From Azorhizobium doebereinerae UFLA1-100 (GTDB lineage: Bacteria > Pseudomonadota > Alphaproteobacteria > Rhizobiales > Xanthobacteraceae): DNA of 64,000 bases. This document shows, piece by piece, positions 37,790 to 45,482 of this stretch. The stretch is taken from contig NZ_AXBA01000001.1 in NCBI RefSeq assembly GCF_000473085.1, positions 186,001 through 250,000 on the forward strand, written 5' to 3'. Both the position numbers and the translations under genes were made by a program. The first letter of the stretch is position 1; each line of letters opens with the position of its first letter. Below the pieces are notes generated by a model that made no database searches, was not told where the DNA came from, and saw only the letters and a list, made by a program, of their open reading frames with translations.

Positions 37790-39090
37790 TTCTTCAGCTT
37801 CGCCATCACCTGGGCGCTCAGGTCGCGGAAGGCGTCGCCGGCCAGCGTCCCGGCCCCGTCCATGGCCCGCTGCCAGATCGTGCCCACCGCCACGTCGGCG
37901 GTGGTGTAGACCGGCACTTCGAGCACCTTCATCTGGCCGCGCGTCAGCTCCAGCCGGCCGACCTCGGTGCCCTTGGCGACGGGGGCCCGCAGGGGGGTCT
38001 TGTAATTCACCCGCGCCACCAGCTTCTCCTGGCTGTTGCGCGGCAGCAGCAGCGACAGCGGCACCTGGGCGCTGAGGCCCACCGAGCCGGTCTCCCCGCC
38101 CCAGATGCTGGCCCGGCCGATCTCCGCGTCGGCGGCGAACAGCAGGCGATACTGGAAGGAGTGGAAGCCCCATTCCAGCAGCTTGCGGGTCTCCTCCAGC
38201 CGCTCCTTCTCGGACTTGGCGCCCATCACCACCGCCACCAGGCGCTGGTCGCCCTGCACGGCGGAGCCGACCAGGTGATAGCCTACCTCGCGCACCCAGG
38301 AGGCGTGCAGGCCGTCGGCGCCGACGCCCGCGTCCAGCAGCGCGTTGCGGTTGCGCTGCTTGATCTTGTTCCAGTCGATGCCGGGGATGGCGAAGATCTT
38401 GTAGAGGTCCGGGTCGGTGCGGATGATGGAGCGCGCCAGCAGCGCCATGTCGCGCGCGGTGGTGTATTGCTCGGGATCGGCGAAGCCGGTGGCGTTGCGG
38501 AACTGCGAGCCGGTGAGGCCGATCTCGGCGGCCTTGGCGTTCATGCGGTTGGCGAACTCGATCTCGGTGCCGCTCACGCCTTCCGCCAGCGCGATGGCGG
38601 CGTCATTGCCGGACACCACCAGCGCGCCCTGGAGCAGGTCGCCCACCCGCACCTGGCTCTTGACCGCCGCGAACATGGCCGCGCCGCCGGACGGCCCGCC
38701 GCCCCGCCGCCACGCATTCTCGCTGACATAGAACGGGGTATCGAGGGTGATCTTGCCGGTGTGGATCTGGTCGAACACCACGGCGGCGGTCATGATCTTG
38801 ACGATGCCGCCGGGCGCCATGCGGCTTTCCGCATTCTTCTCGAACAGGATGGTGCCGCTGGCGAAATCCACCAGCGTGGCGCTGGGCACCGGGGTCTGGA
38901 AGGCGGTCTGGGCCTGCGCCAGCGCGACCGGCGCCAGGCTGAGCGCCAGCGCGGCGGCAAGGCGCGGCAGCGCGTGCCGCGCGGACGAACCCGCCGACAA
39001 AAACGCCGCCAGACCGTAGGGCCGGCGGCGCGCGCTTGGCAAAGAGGGCCGGCCCGAATTGGACACGGCGCCCCGCATGTTCATACCCAT
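37786..39090 (-). CDS. DacF/DacC-type D-Ala-D-Ala carboxypeptidase homologue with degenerate active site
   Basis: A 434-residue protein with an N-terminal export segment ([21 protein letters not shown], about residues 41-61), an S11 peptidase domain (about 63-320) and the beta-rich PBP5 C-terminal domain. Normal enzymes need S-x-x-K, S-x-N and K-T-G. Here S-x-x-K is GIVK (Gly95 in place of the nucleophile Ser, Lys98 kept), S-x-N is intact (SGN, 160-162) and K-T-G is HAS (262-264). It should not cleave the D-Ala-D-Ala bond or bind penicillin covalently. The frame is intact and the rest well conserved, so a binding or structural role is likely. It precedes and overlaps tmk, the normal place for dacF in Hyphomicrobiales. 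Confidence 0.88.
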   Translation of the reverse strand: MGMNMRGAVSNSGRPSLPSARRRPYGLAAFLSAGSSARHALPRLAAALALSLAPVALAQAQTAFQTPVPSATLVDFASGTILFEKNAESRMAPGGIVKIMTAAVVFDQIHTGKITLDTPFYVSENAWRRGGGPSGGAAMFAAVKSQVRVGDLLQGALVVSGNDAAIALAEGVSGTEIEFANRMNAKAAEIGLTGSQFRNATGFADPEQYTTARDMALLARSIIRTDPDLYKIFAIPGIDWNKIKQRNRNALLDAGVGADGLHASWVREVGYHLVGSAVQGDQRLVAVVMGAKSEKERLEETRKLLEWGFHSFQYRLLFAADAEIGRASIWGGETGSVGLSAQVPLSLLLPRNSQEKLVARVNYKTPLRAPVAKGTEVGRLELTRGQMKVLEVPVYTTADVAVGTIWQRAMDGAGTLAGDAFRDLSAQVMAKLKK

Positions 39091-39121
39091 GGACGCCCCC
39101 CCGGAACCCCCGTTCCGCAGA

Positions 39122-40144
39122 TCAGCGTCCCGAACTGGTCGAGACGCCCGTAAAGCTCAAGCCGCTGACCGGCGCCGCGCCGACCGACCATCCGGCCGGG
39201 CCGGGCGCGGCGGCATGGATCGCCGCCGTGGCGTTGGGCGCGCTGGACACGGACGAGGACTGAGACGAAGACGCCACCGTCACCGGCCGCGCGGCCGGCC
39301 TGGACGCCACCTGCGGCGCCTCCACCGGATGGACGGCGGCGGCGCGCATCGGCGCCGGGGCGGGCGTGGCGTCCGCCACCTGCTCGCCGGCCTCGGCATG
39401 GCCGAGGTCGAACGGGCGCTGCAGCGGAACCGGGATCTCGCCCGGCGCGCTCTGCGGCATCACCATGGGCAGGCTGGGCACGAAGGGGGCGGCGGAGGCC
39501 ACCTGCACGGCGGAATTGGCCGGCACTTCGGCCGGGCCGCCGTCCTGGCGGAGCGAAGCCACCAGCTTGCGGTCGTCAGAGCCGTCGAGCGGGGCGCGGC
39601 TCACGAAGTCCACGCGCACCTTGGCGACGCCCTTGGACGAGAAGCCCAGCAGGTCGGCGGTGCGATGCGAGACGTCGATCACCCGGTTCTGGTGATACGG
39701 CCCGCGGTCGTTGACGCGCACGATGATGGAGCGGCCGTTGTTGAGATTGGTCACCCGCACGTAGGACGGCATGGGCAGGGTGGGATGGGCGGCCGAGATG
39801 GAGGTGCGGTCGAACACCTCGCCATTGGCCGTCAGCCGGCCGTGGAAGTCGTCGCCATACCAGGAGGCGATGCCTTCGGCGGTGTAATTGGGATTTTCCT
39901 GCGGCACATAGGTGCGGCCGGCGATCACATAGGGCTTGCCGACGCGGTAGGCGCCGCCGCCCTTGGGCACCGGCTGGCCGTCGGCCACCACCTTGGGGCT
40001 GGCCGACACGCCGTATTTGGGATCGATCTGGCCGGCCAGCTTGCCCGCCGAACCGCACGCCGCCAGCGACAGGCAGAGCGCGGCGACGCCGAGGCTGCCG
40101 CGCGAGGCGCGTACGAGGGAGACGATCTGCTGTTCTCGCGTCAT
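39122..40144 (-). CDS. rlpA: RlpA-like septal ring lytic transglycosylase lipoprotein
   Basis: About 340 residues from ATG 40144, which has AAGGA upstream and leads into a lipoprotein signal (LGVAALCLSLAACGS; lipid-attached Cys near residue 30). The double-psi beta-barrel is complete: GIASWYGDDFHGRLTANGEVFD (about 92-113), SYVRVTNLNNGRSIIVRVNDRGPY and RVIDVSHRTADLLGF. RlpA cleaves denuded glycan strands at the septum. The C-terminal 150 residues are low-complexity (Ala/Pro/Ser), and no SPOR domain is recognisable, unlike E. coli RlpA. Longer starts (40312, 40195) would add an implausible basic leader. It heads the cell-wall part of the dacC-tmk-holB-metG row. Confidence 0.9.
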   Translation of the reverse strand: MTREQQIVSLVRASRGSLGVAALCLSLAACGSAGKLAGQIDPKYGVSASPKVVADGQPVPKGGGAYRVGKPYVIAGRTYVPQENPNYTAEGIASWYGDDFHGRLTANGEVFDRTSISAAHPTLPMPSYVRVTNLNNGRSIIVRVNDRGPYHQNRVIDVSHRTADLLGFSSKGVAKVRVDFVSRAPLDGSDDRKLVASLRQDGGPAEVPANSAVQVASAAPFVPSLPMVMPQSAPGEIPVPLQRPFDLGHAEAGEQVADATPAPAPMRAAAVHPVEAPQVASRPAARPVTVASSSQSSSVSSAPNATAAIHAAAPGPAGWSVGAAPVSGLSFTGVSTSSGR

Positions 40145-40482
40145 GAGCGTCCTTGCCACCAGCGTGCCCGTCACCGTCGTCCTTGCCGTCGTCATCACCG
40201 AAACCCGGGCCGCGTGCGCGTCTGCGGACTTCCGTGAGGCAAGCAGACTGTGACATGCCTGCGTGGAATTTGACACAAGAGGTGCGGAAAACGAGGCGGA
40301 AATGCGGCACACCTGTGGTTAAGGTAAACGAGCTGTAATGTTCCGCAAGGCGGCGTTAGCTTTGCGCCGTTCCGGCCCACCGCCGCCGGGCCTTCGGCCC
40401 TGGTGACGCGGCACGATGGCATGGCAAGCTTGCCCCTCCCTGTCCTCGCCGGCCGCGAATCGCGCAACGGCAGGCGGGCGGA

Positions 40483-40502
40483 CAGGCAGGCAGGCAGGCA
40501 GG
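40483..40502. repeat. Short tandem repeat (CAGG)5
   Basis: Five perfect tandem copies of CAGG lie in the roughly 460-bp gene-free stretch between rlpA and tRNA-Ser. The rest of that spacer is GC-rich with no convincing gene. Confidence 0.8.
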
Positions 40503-40607
40503 GTGGACCGGGGAGCAAGGCGGGGGACAGGCAAGGGGGCGTCTCTCGACGGCGGGTCCCTGGCTCGCTAGAAGACCCCGCGCCGCCGCCAGCGGACGGC
40601 GCATGCG

Positions 40608-40697
40608 GGAAGGGTGGCCGAGTGGTTTAAGGCAGCGGTCTTGAAAACCGCCGTGGGTGCAAGCCCACCGTGGGTTCGAATCCCACCCCTTCCGCCA
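40608..40697 (+). tRNA. tRNA-Ser(TGA)
   Basis: A 90-nt class II tRNA including the encoded CCA. Acceptor GGAAGGG / CCCTTCC with discriminator G, anticodon stem GCGGT / ACCGC around loop CTTGAAA (anticodon TGA, reading UCA), a long variable arm (GTGGG / CCCAC) and the T arm GGTTCGAATCC. Its last 17 bases are part of the left attachment repeat of the genomic island, so the gene stays intact after integration. Confidence 0.97.
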
Positions 40698-40699
40698 TA
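40681..40699. repeat. attL: left 19-bp direct repeat of the genomic island
   Basis: The 19 bases tcccaccccttccgccata cover the 3' end of tRNA-Ser plus two bases and recur exactly at 55228-55246. The bases on either side differ between the copies. This is the footprint of a tyrosine-recombinase integration into a tRNA 3' end. Confidence 0.93.
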
Positions 40700-40743
40700 T
40701 CTAAGTTATTGATTTTATTGCATCTAACGCCTCTGGAAGTCGC

Positions 40744-40769
40744 CCCTGTTGTCACACCCTGTTGTCACA
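40744..40769. repeat. Two tandem 13-bp repeats before the integrase (probable arm-type sites)
   Basis: The 13-mer ccctgttgtcaca occurs twice back to back, ending 10 bp before the integrase ATG and starting 44 bp inside attL. An inverted copy with one mismatch lies at 55155-55167, 60 bp inside attR. Repeats of this kind at both ends are expected for integrase arm-binding sites. Confidence 0.6.
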
Positions 40770-40779
40770 GGCGGCGGCG

Positions 40780-42423
40780 ATGGCGACGACCCACATTTTT
40801 CGACGCGGCGGGACATGGTGGTTTGTTCGCGGCATGCCCCGCGACCTTCACGCAAGGTTCGGCAGCTCTCATGTCCGGCGATCCCTGCGGACCGCCGACC
40901 ACAGGCTGGCGAGACGTCGGGCAGCGCGCATGACGGTGGCGATGGACGATTGGGCGGAAGCCGTGCGTAAGGCGATTGAGGACGATCCGGAACAGCCGGA
41001 TCGCGCCCTTCTGCTGCGCCTGCTCGGCGAAGCGATGGAACGCGCCGAAAGCGAGGCGCCCCTCGGTCGGCTACGGCAGGAGGCTTCTGAACTTCGCTCA
41101 GCAACCGCAGAACTGGTCGCTTCCCGGGAAATGGCGAGGAGCACCGGGGAGGTCATCGGGCGGGTGACGCCGATCATCGGAAACTACAAGGAGAAAGCAG
41201 TTCGGTTGCGCGAATTGGAGGCGAAGCGCGCGCCATCCGACGAGATCGCGGCACTTCGCAGAGAGATGACAGAACAGATGCTGTCAATGCGATCCCTGGT
41301 CATCAACGCCCACAAGGAACGTTGGTCCGAGAGCCGGCTGTCGGAGTTGCTTCCAGCCTATCTCGAGGCCAAGGCGAAGACACTCAAGAACTCCAAGCAC
41401 CTCTCTACCCTTGGACCACGCATCGAGCTCTTCATTCAGACCGTCGGCGACAAGCCGGTCCGCGACTACGAGCGTGCCGACATCGAGACCTTCCGTGACC
41501 TCCTCGACCAGACCCCGAGCCGCTGGGAAGCGCGGTTTAGAACAAAGGTCATCTCTGAGGCCGTTGCCGCCAACGCCAAGCGGTTGCGTCCTCATCCAGC
41601 GATGGAACCAAAAACCATCGACGACGGCTATCTGTCGCACATCAAGAATTGCTTCTCGTGGCTCGAGACGACACGAAAGATCGAGAGAAATCCAGGGACC
41701 GGCGTGGTGTCCGGCCGCACCGATCCGCAGCAGCGTCCGGACGAAGGACGGTTGCCCTTCTCACCTGCCGCCCTTTCGAAATACTTGGCCTACGCTGCCC
41801 AATCTCGGTCGCGGGTATCACCGGATTATTGGCTTCCGCTGCTCGCGCTCTATACCGGCGCCCGCCTGAACGAACTGTGCCAGATCGAACCACAGCGCAT
41901 CGTCGAGCGTGATGGCATATGGTTGATCGACCTGCTCACGATCTATGATCGAAACGAGATCGACCGCTTACCCGAGGCCGAACGCCTCAAATTGAAGTCG
42001 GCTGCGGCGAGGCGGGAAATCCCACTTCATGACAACGTCGTGTCGGCTGGGTTCCTCGATTTCGTGCATGCCGGCCGAGAGCGCGGAGGGCGGCTCTTCC
42101 CAAAGCTGAAGGCCGATGAGTTCGGCTACTTCTCAGCCGCCATATCCAAGCGACTAAACCTCGACATCGAACGTGCCGGCGCAAAATCGGCTCGCGTCTC
42201 TTTTTACAGCCTGCGTCACAACTTCCGGGATGCGCTCACCAACGCAAGCGTCCCCGATCGCACCGCTGACCGTGTGATGGGACACGTCATTCAAGGGGCG
42301 CAGGCGAACTACGGCTCTCCACTCCTCGAGGTCGCAGAAATCGAGGCCATCCGGCGCATCGCATTCCCACAGGTTGATATTGCGCCATATCTTTCACGCG
42401 CCAGGGGGGGGGCTGCGGCTTAA
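40780..42423 (+). CDS. Tyrosine recombinase / site-specific integrase
   Basis: About 547 residues from ATG 40780; a TTG six codons upstream is possible. The N-terminus (HIFRRGGTWWFVRGMPRDL) is the short beta-sheet arm-binding-like domain (DUF6538 type) common in tRNA-integrating alphaproteobacterial integrases. A coiled region (about 100-180) and a SAM-like core-binding domain (about 185-300) follow. The catalytic domain shows Arg in YTGARLNEL, His-x-x-Arg in SLRHNFRD, His in MGHVIQG and the nucleophile Tyr in ANYGS. All essential residues are present. A G9 tract (42404-42412) near the stop affects only the last few residues. Confidence 0.93.
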   Translation: MATTHIFRRGGTWWFVRGMPRDLHARFGSSHVRRSLRTADHRLARRRAARMTVAMDDWAEAVRKAIEDDPEQPDRALLLRLLGEAMERAESEAPLGRLRQEASELRSATAELVASREMARSTGEVIGRVTPIIGNYKEKAVRLRELEAKRAPSDEIAALRREMTEQMLSMRSLVINAHKERWSESRLSELLPAYLEAKAKTLKNSKHLSTLGPRIELFIQTVGDKPVRDYERADIETFRDLLDQTPSRWEARFRTKVISEAVAANAKRLRPHPAMEPKTIDDGYLSHIKNCFSWLETTRKIERNPGTGVVSGRTDPQQRPDEGRLPFSPAALSKYLAYAAQSRSRVSPDYWLPLLALYTGARLNELCQIEPQRIVERDGIWLIDLLTIYDRNEIDRLPEAERLKLKSAAARREIPLHDNVVSAGFLDFVHAGRERGGRLFPKLKADEFGYFSAAISKRLNLDIERAGAKSARVSFYSLRHNFRDALTNASVPDRTADRVMGHVIQGAQANYGSPLLEVAEIEAIRRIAFPQVDIAPYLSRARGGAAA

Positions 42424-42676
42424 CCGGCTCGGACCCACGTTGAAGGACGTTCGGCGTAACCGCGGAACTCCCTCGAGGTCGCAGGCGCGCTGCCCGGCGA
42501 TCCAAGATGCACTCTATCGGCCTAAGGGATCCACTTGCCGACTGGGCTTGACCCGTGCGCCGCCGAACCACAGCCTTGAAATCAGTACCCCCTCGGTCAT
42601 CGCGCTGGCAGGCGCTCGCGAGGGGGTGTGTGAACGAGGTCAAGGATGAACACCGGCATCGCACGCGTCAAACCTG

Positions 42677-42693
42677 CCCGTCGCTCTGACGGG
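42677..42693 (+). promoter_or_regulatory. Hairpin covering the start codon of the replication gene
   Basis: CCCGTC-GCTCT-GACGGG forms a perfect 6-bp stem whose last base is the G of the GTG at 42693. It would mask translation initiation at that codon. Just upstream a longer inverted repeat (ACCCCCTCG ... CGAGGGGGT, about 42590-42630) is also present. Together they occupy most of the 269-bp spacer after the integrase. Confidence 0.4.
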
Positions 42694-44120
42694 TGACCGC
42701 CCGGCTCGGATCCACTCCGAGCCAATCGACACCCTTCTTTGATCCCAACCGTCAACAGATTTTGCCTCCGCCGGACGGTCCCGTCCGAGCCTTCGAGACT
42801 CGCTGGGCCGAAGAGCGCTGGCTGCGCGACGCCATGTCCGATTGGCCGTCACCGAAGAGCGGCAAGGTCACGCCCGAGAACCAAGTGTTCATTGAGCGAG
42901 CCGTCACGCGGCGGGAACTAATTCACCGGCGGCTCGCCGAGGGCTTCGCATTCCATGGCGGCACTATTGGCGGACGATGGCGCGAGGCATTCTCGGAGAG
43001 GGGCCTGCGATCCGACGCCAGCCACGTCTTACGCCGCATCGTGCAGCTCACCCCACGCCAGAGCGCCATGCAGGTCGGCCGCTCGAAAGATGTCATGTTC
43101 AGCACCGACGCCAAAATTCTTGGGTTGGATGAACCATGGCTCGTGCTGAACAGCGAGGTTCGCGGCGCCTTCCGGATCGATTTGGACCACGTCTTCCCCT
43201 CATGGGCGGCCCTACGATATGAATTCGAGCAGCTTCGGCTTCCGTGCCTGCCGCACGTCGTCGTCGGCTTTGAAGACGAGAATGGGAGGATTGAGCGGCC
43301 CCATGCCATCTATCTCCTTCCCTACAACGAGGGTGTGTGGTTCTCAGATGACGTCCGGTGCCGGAAGGATGTGATGGCCTTCTGGCGTGGTGTCCATGCC
43401 GGCATCACAAAGTCGCTACTCCCCCTTGGGGCAGACCCCGGCGCTCTGTCCAATGCCATGCGCACGAAGAACCCACTAAGCCCTTTCTGGTCCATTGCGA
43501 TCTGGAACGAAACGACCTTTCCCAACCTCTCAGAATGGGAGGACTGGGTGGATACCCGGACCGATCGAAGGAAGATGATCCGGGAGAGCGCAGCGACACT
43601 CGCCACTGCCGACCGCAAAGCGAGCAACGTGCTTTTCACCACGTTCCAGGCGTGGGCCTACGAGATCCTGGCCGCACTCCATCGGGCCGGTGACACCGCC
43701 TACCTCGAGGCGATCCGCACCGGCGACAGGGACGCGCTGGCCAAGCTGCTGTTCTATGCGCTGGTTCCGCGAGCCAGCCAGAGCGCAGATCATCCCCGGC
43801 AAGCCCAAGCGATTCTGTACCGGGTCGTCGACTACGCCTCCGTACGTTGGGATCCCGATCGCTGTAAGCCGGATCAGACGAAGGACCGCGGGGCCTGCGC
43901 GAACGAGGTCGCAGCCATTCGGGACGTCAGTGCCCGGCAGGCGGTGGGGGCGTATTACGCCCACGGCCTCCGTCGATCCCGATCGGCGAACATGGTCCAA
44001 GAGGCCATCGAGGCGGTGCAGGCGGCCGGAGAGGTTGCCACCGTCACGAGCATCGCCAGGCGCACGGGCCTGTCCCGCGTGACGGTCCGTACGAATTGGC
44101 CCGGACATACGATGAGGTAA
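42693..44120 (+). CDS. Plasmid-type replication initiation protein (Replicase / RepA-like)
   Basis: A 475-residue protein. The central part (HAIYLLPYNEGVWFSDDVRCR, then a helix and LGADPGALSNAMRTKNPLSPFWS) matches the pattern of the PF03090 Replicase family of ColE2-like and related plasmids, which combine an archaeo-eukaryotic-type primase core with origin binding. The C-terminus (VTSIARRTGLSRVTVRTNW) is a helix-turn-helix like the primase C-terminal module. GTG 42693 is the first start in frame; GTG is partly hidden in a hairpin, and ATG 42834 (MSDWPS) is a possible later start. It suggests the island descends from, or can act as, a small replicon. Confidence 0.7.
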   Translation: MTARLGSTPSQSTPFFDPNRQQILPPPDGPVRAFETRWAEERWLRDAMSDWPSPKSGKVTPENQVFIERAVTRRELIHRRLAEGFAFHGGTIGGRWREAFSERGLRSDASHVLRRIVQLTPRQSAMQVGRSKDVMFSTDAKILGLDEPWLVLNSEVRGAFRIDLDHVFPSWAALRYEFEQLRLPCLPHVVVGFEDENGRIERPHAIYLLPYNEGVWFSDDVRCRKDVMAFWRGVHAGITKSLLPLGADPGALSNAMRTKNPLSPFWSIAIWNETTFPNLSEWEDWVDTRTDRRKMIRESAATLATADRKASNVLFTTFQAWAYEILAALHRAGDTAYLEAIRTGDRDALAKLLFYALVPRASQSADHPRQAQAILYRVVDYASVRWDPDRCKPDQTKDRGACANEVAAIRDVSARQAVGAYYAHGLRRSRSANMVQEAIEAVQAAGEVATVTSIARRTGLSRVTVRTNWPGHTMR

Positions 44121-44139
44121 CGTCCGGTGTCACCGGTCG

Positions 44140-44162
44140 AAACTCCCAAACATTGGGAGTTT
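44140..44162. terminator. 10-bp perfect hairpin after the replication gene
   Basis: AAACTCCCAA / TTGGGAGTTT with a 3-base loop, enclosed by a second imperfectly spaced pair GGTCGA (44135-44140) and TCGACC (44171-44176), starts 20 bp after the replication gene stop. It ends in TTT only, so it could be a terminator, an attenuator for the next gene, or a binding site. Confidence 0.5.
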
Positions 44163-44191
44163 GAGAACCTTCGACCGTTATCCAGGGGACT

Positions 44192-44965
44192 GTGCCTCGC
44201 TGGATCCCGGGAATGACAAGAAACTCGCCAAGCAACGAGCCAGCGACATCCGGCGTGATCGTCGGATTTGACTACAGCCAGATACCCGCCGAGCATCGAA
44301 AAGCTCTGCGGGCCGACGCCGTGGCGATCCGCAAGAGCTTGGTCGACGCCGCGGGTGCGCTCATGGACATCGGCGAGCGGCTTGACCGGTGGCGCGATGC
44401 GCTCCCGCACGGGGCATGGCTGCCGTGGGTCCTGACGGAGACCGGCATGTCAGGCCAATGGGCGCGGGATGCCATCAACGTCTACCGGCGCTTCCGGGAC
44501 AGATGGACCTCGCTGGAAAATCTTGCGCTTCCTCAGACAGCCCTTGTCCGCCTATCCACCGCCCCAGAAGCGGCGCTTGAGGACGTCCTAGACCTCATGG
44601 GAGAGGGCGTGATGCTGCGCGTGGCGGATGTCGATGCCATCGTGAAGAGGCATCGAAAGAGGGTACAGGAAGAAGAGCATAGGGCCGCAGCAATGGCCAA
44701 AGGCGGCCGGCGACTCCCACGGCTGGGGAGGTGCTCCGGGTCATGGCTGACCATGCCCGGGACGAACTGGTGCCACGGGTCGTCGAACGCATGCTGGTCG
44801 TACTCGGTATCCTCGAGGATGCCGAGGCGAAATTGGCTTCGGGCGGGAAGTACAGCCTGGGCAAGCTCGAGGGCGAGCTGCGTGTTCATGCGCAATGGCT
44901 CACGGATGCTATCGAACAGGTCACTCAAAGGCGGGCAACCACGGCCTCTAGATCCGTCCACGTGA
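44192..44965 (+). CDS. DUF3102-like plasmid protein, 5' part (frame-disrupted)
   Basis: The first about 170 residues look genuine: FDYSQIPAEHRKALRADAVAIRKSLVDAAGALMDIGERL followed by HGAWLPWVLTETGMSGQWARDAINVYRRF is the DUF3102 pattern seen in plasmid and phage proteins. It ends in a charged helix KRHRKRVQEEEHRAAAMAKGG. After about 44,710 this frame turns into a Ser/Arg/Trp-rich shadow, while the coding signal continues in the frame of the next entry. GTG 44192 has AGGGG close upstream; ATG 44213 is an alternative. A -1 shift between 44683 and 44731 would join the two into one protein of about 330 residues. Confidence 0.6.
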   Translation: MPRWIPGMTRNSPSNEPATSGVIVGFDYSQIPAEHRKALRADAVAIRKSLVDAAGALMDIGERLDRWRDALPHGAWLPWVLTETGMSGQWARDAINVYRRFRDRWTSLENLALPQTALVRLSTAPEAALEDVLDLMGEGVMLRVADVDAIVKRHRKRVQEEEHRAAAMAKGGRRLPRLGRCSGSWLTMPGTNWCHGSSNACWSYSVSSRMPRRNWLRAGSTAWASSRASCVFMRNGSRMLSNRSLKGGQPRPLDPST

Positions 44966-45189
44966 CGCTCCTCAATCGAGCTGAACACCTTCCCGGCCCG
45001 TGGGCGGACGTTACGGCCTGCCTGCGTGACATCGCGCACTCGAGCTCGTGGGAAGCTATAAAATCGGCGGACGTGCCAGCGCTGCTCCGTAGAGGCAAAG
45101 CCACATTGCACGGCGTTCTTTCTCCGGAAGAACGCGAGGCGGCGGCTGCTATTCGAGCTGGGATGCGGCTGGCCTTTGGCAGCCCTTGA
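44731..45189 (+). CDS. Continuation of the DUF3102-like protein in another frame
   Basis: About 152 residues of normal-looking, charged helical protein (VMADHARDELVPRVVERMLVVLGILEDAEAKLASGG...). The frame is already open from 44683, where it reads QRRPATPTAGEVLRVMADH, and no start codon other than the GTG at 44731 precedes it. It is therefore better explained as the 3' part of the preceding gene than as a separate one. The function is unknown. Confidence 0.55.
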   Translation: MLRVMADHARDELVPRVVERMLVVLGILEDAEAKLASGGKYSLGKLEGELRVHAQWLTDAIEQVTQRRATTASRSVHVTLLNRAEHLPGPWADVTACLRDIAHSSSWEAIKSADVPALLRRGKATLHGVLSPEEREAAAAIRAGMRLAFGSP

Positions 45190-45482
45190 CGCTCGGCTAT
45201 CCCGCGTCGCGGGTGCGTATCTGCCGGTGCTCACCGGTCCACGCCCGGTGCCAATGAAGCAGGGGTGGTCAATATGGTGTATAGTAAAAAAGAAGGTCCC
45301 GACTACGGCCCCCTCAATCAGCATGGATGTGATCCGCTTATCATCATCTGGACGGTTCTCATGTTCGAGGCCAACCGCCTAAGTTCACTCTCGGTGAGCG
45401 GCGCCAAACTTCCGGCTCCACACGGATAGTGCCGAACCCCTCCGCCGAGAAGCCCGGCCATGACGCCTGCCAGACCGGGGCG
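45190..45482. other. Gene-free spacer between convergent island genes
   Basis: No credible coding frame. It holds two perfect palindromes close together (CCCGCG-T-CGCGGG at 45201-45213 and CCGGTG-CT-CACCGG at 45224-45237), then an AT-richer stretch. They are suitable as transcription stops for the two convergent genes but lack T runs. Confidence 0.5.

Noticed and set aside
39102-39117. CGGAAC-CCCC-GTTCCG hairpin between rlpA and the carboxypeptidase-like gene as a terminator
   Set aside because: Short stem, no T run, and the genes on both sides face the same way and may be co-transcribed; not called.
40483-40502. CAGG repeats as a CRISPR-like or regulatory array
   Set aside because: Five four-base units with no spacers; a simple tandem repeat in intergenic DNA. 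No CRISPR array or cas gene is visible in the window.
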